A DNA stretch of 64,000 nt, from assembly GCA_017994935.1 (NCBI GenBank), contig JAGOJU010000009.1:1-64000 (forward strand), read 5' to 3'. Origin of the DNA: Opitutaceae bacterium (GTDB lineage: Bacteria; Verrucomicrobiota; Verrucomicrobiia; Opitutales; Opitutaceae). The number at the start of each line of letters is the position of its first letter. Position 1 is the stretch's first letter. Both the position numbers and the translations under genes were made by a program. This document shows, piece after piece, positions 60,372 through 64,000 of the stretch. The notes beneath the pieces were generated by a model. The model did no database searches, was not told where the DNA came from, and worked only from the letters and a program-made list of their open reading frames with translations.

Positions 60372-61685
60372 ATGCCAACCTATCGTTACCACGCCGTCCA
60401 GGCGGGCGCCCGCCGAAAGATCTCCCGCACCCTGGATGCCGGCTCGGAGGCAGAGGTCATTTCATGGCTGAAAGCCTTGGGGCTTTCCCCGATAGCAATC
60501 GCGAAGATTCGCGAGGATGACCTTGCGGGAGAGGTCAGGGAGACGCGTGCCGCGGATCCAGAAGTATTCAGATTGGCATCCTTCAAGGAAATCGGCGCGT
60601 CCCTGGGACAATGGTGGCGATCCGCAGCAGCACAACCGCGCATCCGAAACAAGACGCTGAGCGCGTTCACGCGTCAGCTTGCGACTCTTATCGCAGCGGG
60701 GATGCCGATCCTGCGAAGCCTGGAACTGCTGTCCCGTCAGGAACGGACGCCTGCCGTGCGACTGATGCTCAATGGGCTCGCGGCTTCCATTCGATCGGGT
60801 GAAAGCCTCTCCGCCGGTCTGGCCCGACATCCCAGGATCTTTGATTCTCTCTACATCAATATGATCAGGGCAGGGGAGGCGGGAGGCATGATGGATGCCG
60901 TGCTGGAGCGCCTGGCGCGCTACCTGGAGAAAGCGGCACGAACCCGGGGCAGGGTGAAGGCAGCGCTGGCCTATCCGCTGGTCATCATCGTCGTCGCAGG
61001 CGGGATTGTGGCCGCGTTGACGACCTTTGTGGTCCCGAAATTCGAACAGATTTTCCTGTCGCAGCTCAACGGCCGCTCCCTGCCGCTGCTGACTCAAGCC
61101 GTGCTCGTGCTGTCCAAGGGCGTCTCCCACCATCTTCCGTTTCTCGTTTTCGTTTCAGCATTGGGAGGTTTCTCGAGCGTTTGGGTTGCGAGGCAGGAGT
61201 GGTTCAAGCACCGCTGGCATCGATGGGCACTGAGGCTTCCTCTTGCGGGTGATTTCCTCTTGCTGGTTTCGATGACTCGTTTCTGCCGGACCTGCGGAAC
61301 CCTCCTGGCGGCGGGGGTGCCGATCCTGCACGCGCTTTCGTTGACCCGGAATGCCACTGAGAACCGTGCGGTGGCGGCGGCGCTCGTCCGGCTCAAAACC
61401 CGTCTCGAAGCCGGGGCGATGGTTGCGGCCGGCCTTCGGGAAACGGGCATCTTTCCACCCCTGCTCATAGCGATGGTGGAGGTGGGCGAGGCGACCGGCA
61501 GGCTCCCCGAAATGCTGACAGGTGTCGCCGATGTCTACGACGAGCAGATCGACACCACGGTGACAGCCTTTACGTCACTGCTTGAGCCGCTCTTGATCGT
61601 CCTGATGGCGCTGGTCGTCGGCACGATCGTCATCGCCCTGTTTCTGCCGATGATCGAAATCATCAGGAGCCTGAGCGGCGGCTAG
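60372..61685 (+). CDS. type II secretion / type IV pilus inner-membrane protein GspF/PilC-like
   Basis: A 437-aa protein with two T2SSF domains. It begins MPTYRYHAVQAGARRK, a typical GspF start. The first domain has FTRQLATLIAAGMPILRSLE and YINMIRAGEAGGMMDAVLER. The second repeats this layout with FCRTCGTLLAAGVPILHALS and MVEVGEATGRLPEMLTGVAD. Three membrane helices are seen (PLVIIVVAGGIVAALTTFVV; HHLPFLVFVSALGGFSSVWV; LLIVLMALVVGTIVIALFLP). GspF/PilC joins the assembly ATPase to the pseudopilus platform. No gspE or pilin gene is next to it. Confidence 0.9.
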   Translation: MPTYRYHAVQAGARRKISRTLDAGSEAEVISWLKALGLSPIAIAKIREDDLAGEVRETRAADPEVFRLASFKEIGASLGQWWRSAAAQPRIRNKTLSAFTRQLATLIAAGMPILRSLELLSRQERTPAVRLMLNGLAASIRSGESLSAGLARHPRIFDSLYINMIRAGEAGGMMDAVLERLARYLEKAARTRGRVKAALAYPLVIIVVAGGIVAALTTFVVPKFEQIFLSQLNGRSLPLLTQAVLVLSKGVSHHLPFLVFVSALGGFSSVWVARQEWFKHRWHRWALRLPLAGDFLLLVSMTRFCRTCGTLLAAGVPILHALSLTRNATENRAVAAALVRLKTRLEAGAMVAAGLRETGIFPPLLIAMVEVGEATGRLPEMLTGVADVYDEQIDTTVTAFTSLLEPLLIVLMALVVGTIVIALFLPMIEIIRSLSGG

Positions 61686-62691
61686 CTTCCTCGTTTGATG
61701 TTCCGGATGACACATGACGTGTGAGAAGGGGCGAATTCAAGCCAGGAAGCCTTTCAGAGAATTCCTCCCCTGGCCCGGCCTGCCGCAGCGCCCGCTGCAC
61801 CATTCCCATTTTCGCATCGAGATTGTCGATCATCGAAACCAGCACGGCCTCGGGTGTTGCGGCGTAGACGGCCGCCCCCCATTCAGGTTCCCCCTGGTGG
61901 CTCAGCACGATGTGCTCCAGCCGCTCGAGTCGCTCCGCGTCGAGGTGGGCCTTGAGTGCCGCTTTCCGGACAAGCTGGTAGCCCAGCACGACATGGCCCT
62001 GCAGAATACCGCGGCGGCTTCGCCGGGTGGCAAGCGTGCCTTCGTACTCGATGGTTTTTCCCACATCGTGCAGGAGGATGCCCGCCAGCGCGAGGTCGGC
62101 ATCAACCTCGGGATAGACGGGTAGCAGGACGATGCAGGCGCGGAGCATGTGGACTGTGTGCTCAAGCAGGCCGTGACGATATGCGTGGTGCATCGATACC
62201 GCAGCAGGGCACCAGCGGAAAACCTCGCCGACCTCCTCGAAAACCCCGCGAACGGTGAGGCGGAGTTCGTCGTGCCTGATGCGGTCAATGCCGTCATGAA
62301 GTTCCTTCCAGAGGACCTCGGCATTCTCCGGTGCGAGTTCAACCAGTCCGTCGAGAACGCCGGGCGCCGCAAGGTCCTCCTCGGAGAGCACCGCGACACG
62401 AACCAGCCGGGGTGAGAACCGCCCTTGAAAATAATCGGTCTTTCCCTCCACACGCACCACGGCGCCGTCCCCGGCCTGCCGGAAGTTCTCCAGGATGGGA
62501 TTGTCGTTGAAGAGGGTGCAGGAGAAGGATCCTCCTCTGTCGCCGAGTTCCAGACTGATGAAGGGATTGCCATTGGAGGCGATCTTGGACGCGAGCTTCT
62601 TGATCACCAGAATCGCGGAAAACATCCGGCCCGGCACGGGATCGAGGGCTTTGAGGTCGCGGACTGATTGGAGTGGGCTTTCGTCTGGCAT
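61663..62691 (-). CDS. YhaM-like HD-domain 3'-5' exoribonuclease
   Basis: A 342-aa protein of the YhaM type. An N-terminal OB-fold domain (residues about 25-120; ISLELGDRGGSFSCTLFNDN and VVRVEGKTDYFQGRFS) precedes an HD domain with HHAYRHGLLEHTVHML, AGILLHDVGKTIEYEG and the C-terminal SMIDNLDAKM, the usual HD metal ligands. In Bacillus, YhaM degrades RNA and DNA from the 3' end. The ATG at 62691 is preferred over a longer upstream extension. Its 3' end overlaps the convergent GspF-like gene by 23 bp. Confidence 0.85.
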   Translation of the reverse strand: MPDESPLQSVRDLKALDPVPGRMFSAILVIKKLASKIASNGNPFISLELGDRGGSFSCTLFNDNPILENFRQAGDGAVVRVEGKTDYFQGRFSPRLVRVAVLSEEDLAAPGVLDGLVELAPENAEVLWKELHDGIDRIRHDELRLTVRGVFEEVGEVFRWCPAAVSMHHAYRHGLLEHTVHMLRACIVLLPVYPEVDADLALAGILLHDVGKTIEYEGTLATRRSRRGILQGHVVLGYQLVRKAALKAHLDAERLERLEHIVLSHQGEPEWGAAVYAATPEAVLVSMIDNLDAKMGMVQRALRQAGPGEEFSERLPGLNSPLLTRHVSSGTSNEEASRRSGS

Positions 62692-62747
62692 TCCGGATGC
62701 TGAGGCAAGAGTTCGATGCGTGGATGGCAACCGCAGAAATGATGCGT

Positions 62748-63407
62748 TCAGCCAAAGTAACGCCGCCGGGCCTTGACCTGGACGAACCGCTTGTCGGGAA
62801 GCAGGTACGCCGTCAGATATCCGCCAAGCACGCAGGCTGTATCGATGCCCACCGACCATTTGAGGGGATGAATTTCCGGTCTCGGGGTGTGGCCATAGAC
62901 GACATAGGGCGGACCTTTCCAGAATTCGGCCCAGGACGGACAGTTTTCGCACTCGGCCCGTTTGCGGGGCCTGCCTGAGGGGTCGATCACCTGGATGCGC
63001 GTGACAACGCTGGCCGGCTGGCCCGACCAGGGAGAGCCGGGCAGGAATCCGCCATGGACAAAAACGGTCTGCGCCTCCTCGACAGAGTGGGTGAGCGGCA
63101 TCTGTTCCAGAAACTTCCAGTCGTCTGGCCGCAGTCTGGAAAGCGTGTCCTCATCGGTTTCGCCCAGAAGGTTGCGATTGCCTGTCTTGCGATATTCAAG
63201 CAGTCGCAGTTCATGGTTTCCCAGCAGCGCGAGGGCACCGTGTTGTTTCGCCAGATCGATGACCCGAAGGCTGTCCGGGCCACGGTTTATGAGATCGCCC
63301 AGGAGGACCAGCCGATCCTGAGGGGTCGGTGACAGCCGATCCAGCATCTCGGAGAATTCCGCGTGGCAGCCATGGATGTCGCCGATGGCGATGATGCGTG
63401 CGTTCAT
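62748..63407 (-). CDS. ApaH/PrpA-like metallophosphatase
   Basis: A 219-aa calcineurin-like phosphoesterase with all family motifs: IIAIGDIHGCHAEF (GDxHG), VLLGDLINRGPDSL (GDxxxRG), LALLGNHELRLLEY (GNHE), FVHGGFLPGSP and YVVYGHTPRPE. Members hydrolyse diadenosine tetraphosphate or dephosphorylate Ser/Thr proteins. Size fits the PrpA/PrpB group better than ApaH (about 280 aa). The ATG at 63407 is 58 bp from the divergent start at 63466. Confidence 0.9.
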   Translation of the reverse strand: MNARIIAIGDIHGCHAEFSEMLDRLSPTPQDRLVLLGDLINRGPDSLRVIDLAKQHGALALLGNHELRLLEYRKTGNRNLLGETDEDTLSRLRPDDWKFLEQMPLTHSVEEAQTVFVHGGFLPGSPWSGQPASVVTRIQVIDPSGRPRKRAECENCPSWAEFWKGPPYVVYGHTPRPEIHPLKWSVGIDTACVLGGYLTAYLLPDKRFVQVKARRRYFG

Positions 63408-63465
63408 GCGATCTCAGGTGAAATTTGCTAGCGTCGTGAAGGCCGGAAAGTAAACAAGAAAGGCT

Positions 63466-64000
63466 ATGGAGTTGAATCTACAACCTTTGGGTGACGTCTG
63501 CACGGTGAGCGGACGGGCGTTTGCCGCCGGCGAGCGCGTCCTAAGCTTTTTGGTCCGGGCACCGTCCAACCTCGAAATCCAGCGTCTGGATGTGGCTGAA
63601 ACGGAGCATGATCGTTTCAATCCTCCCGGAGTTGTTGTGTGCCGCTGGGCGCATGCTTTCAAGCCGCGAAAGCCCGGAGAGAATCCGGAGCGCACCCTGA
63701 AGCTTACTGCAGAAACGCTCTTTCTGACATTGGCCGATCCTGCCAATGAACTCACCCCGGAAAACACGCGTCTGTTGCTGTTCCTTGCCCTGATGCTTGA
63801 ACGCAAGCGTGTGGTTCGTCCCAAGGGGCGCACCGCCGATGGCAGGCACAATGTGGTCGAGCATGTGCGCTCAAAACAGCTTTTTGAGATCCCCGCGGTT
63901 GAGCTCACACCGGAATTCTTCGTGCAGGTCCAGGCTCAGCTGAGTGTGCTGGTTGGTGCAAAGTCAGAGGAGCCTGTGGCGGTCGACGGAGTAGATCATG
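63466..64000 (+). CDS. conserved PVC-group protein of unknown function (runs off right edge)
   Basis: The frame opens at an ATG at 63466 and stays open to the window edge (178 codons), so the C-terminus is missing. The start (CTVSGRAFAAGERVLSFLVR, then HDRFNPPGVVVCRWAHAFKP) resembles, from memory, a small hypothetical family of Planctomycetes and Verrucomicrobia in which Cys-xxx-Gly-Arg and GE segments are conserved. A helical part follows (TLKLTAETLFLTLADPANEL, TRLLLFLALMLERKRVV). No function is known to me, and I see no signal peptide or membrane helix. Confidence 0.7.
   Translation, partial: MELNLQPLGDVCTVSGRAFAAGERVLSFLVRAPSNLEIQRLDVAETEHDRFNPPGVVVCRWAHAFKPRKPGENPERTLKLTAETLFLTLADPANELTPENTRLLLFLALMLERKRVVRPKGRTADGRHNVVEHVRSKQLFEIPAVELTPEFFVQVQAQLSVLVGAKSEEPVAVDGVDH

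Noticed and set aside
1..64000. CRISPR arrays, insertion sequences and prophage genes
   Set aside because: No regularly spaced repeats, transposases, integrases or phage structural genes were recognised on either strand.

Overview
The window looks like chromosome of a GC-rich Verrucomicrobiota bacterium, most likely of the Opitutaceae. The evidence is two very long TonB-dependent receptors of the Opitutus type (N-terminal carboxypeptidase-like domain, no SusD partner), a Gfo/Idh/MocA + ThuA/HEAT pair, an N-terminal motif resembling LEPR-XLL, and weak Shine-Dalgarno usage. This is inferred from protein style; no marker gene was searched. I saw no CRISPR array, insertion sequence or prophage.

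Layout. 1-4.3 kb: a TonB receptor followed by the start of an alpha-L-rhamnosidase-like enzyme that runs off the left edge. 4.6-5.5 kb: an ArsR regulator and an SRPBCC (AHSA1) protein behind a palindromic operator candidate. 5.9-8.9 kb: tRNA-Lys, a lipoprotein-like S26 peptidase homologue, a LuxR-type response regulator, a tandem CbiX-like protein and Pal. 9.1-16.7 kb: a minus-strand housekeeping run dnaE, RNA C5-methyltransferase, methyltransferase, CcsA/HemX-like protein and hemA. 16.9-29.1 kb: rpsU, a TIM-barrel epimerase, ThuA-HEAT protein, Tat-exported oxidoreductase, an unusual solute-binding-protein/permease fusion, mpl, an orphan ABC ATPase and a secreted EEP-family nuclease-like protein.

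29.2-39.3 kb is a minus-strand surface-glycan locus: Wzm-like exporter permease, sulfotransferase, two-domain methyltransferase, GT9-GT2 fusion, GT4, GT2 and TylF-like methyltransferase, preceded by a large cell-surface protein. Its parts suggest a sulfated, methylated glycan, but no Wzt ATPase is present. 39.4-43.5 kb: an ynbE-ydbL pair without ydbH, tRNA-His, an MFS transporter, a BON lipoprotein and a LuxR-type regulator whose phosphoacceptor Asp is replaced by Glu.

43.5-54.8 kb holds the most interesting pathway: a tight seven-gene minus-strand operon of SorC regulator, AraM/EgsA-like glycerol-1-phosphate dehydrogenase, GlpT-like transporter, NagD/AraL-like HAD phosphatase, GlpD-like flavoprotein, CUT2 binding lipoprotein and CUT2 permease. 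It is divergent from a second TonB receptor, with a palindrome between them. No kinase is present, consistent with import of an already phosphorylated polyol such as sn-glycerol-1-phosphate or sn-glycerol-3-phosphate.

55-60 kb is an accessory stretch: a lipoprotein, a MazF/PemK-like protein with an amber codon just before its N-terminus, a secreted NHL propeller, an AT-rich segment, and a Fic protein with a C-terminal winged helix and a palindrome abutting its start codon. 60.1-64 kb: tRNA-Gly, a lone GspF/PilC-like protein, a YhaM-like HD protein, an ApaH-like phosphatase and a partial conserved hypothetical protein. Across the window three ABC transporter modules lack an adjacent ATPase while one ATPase stands alone.
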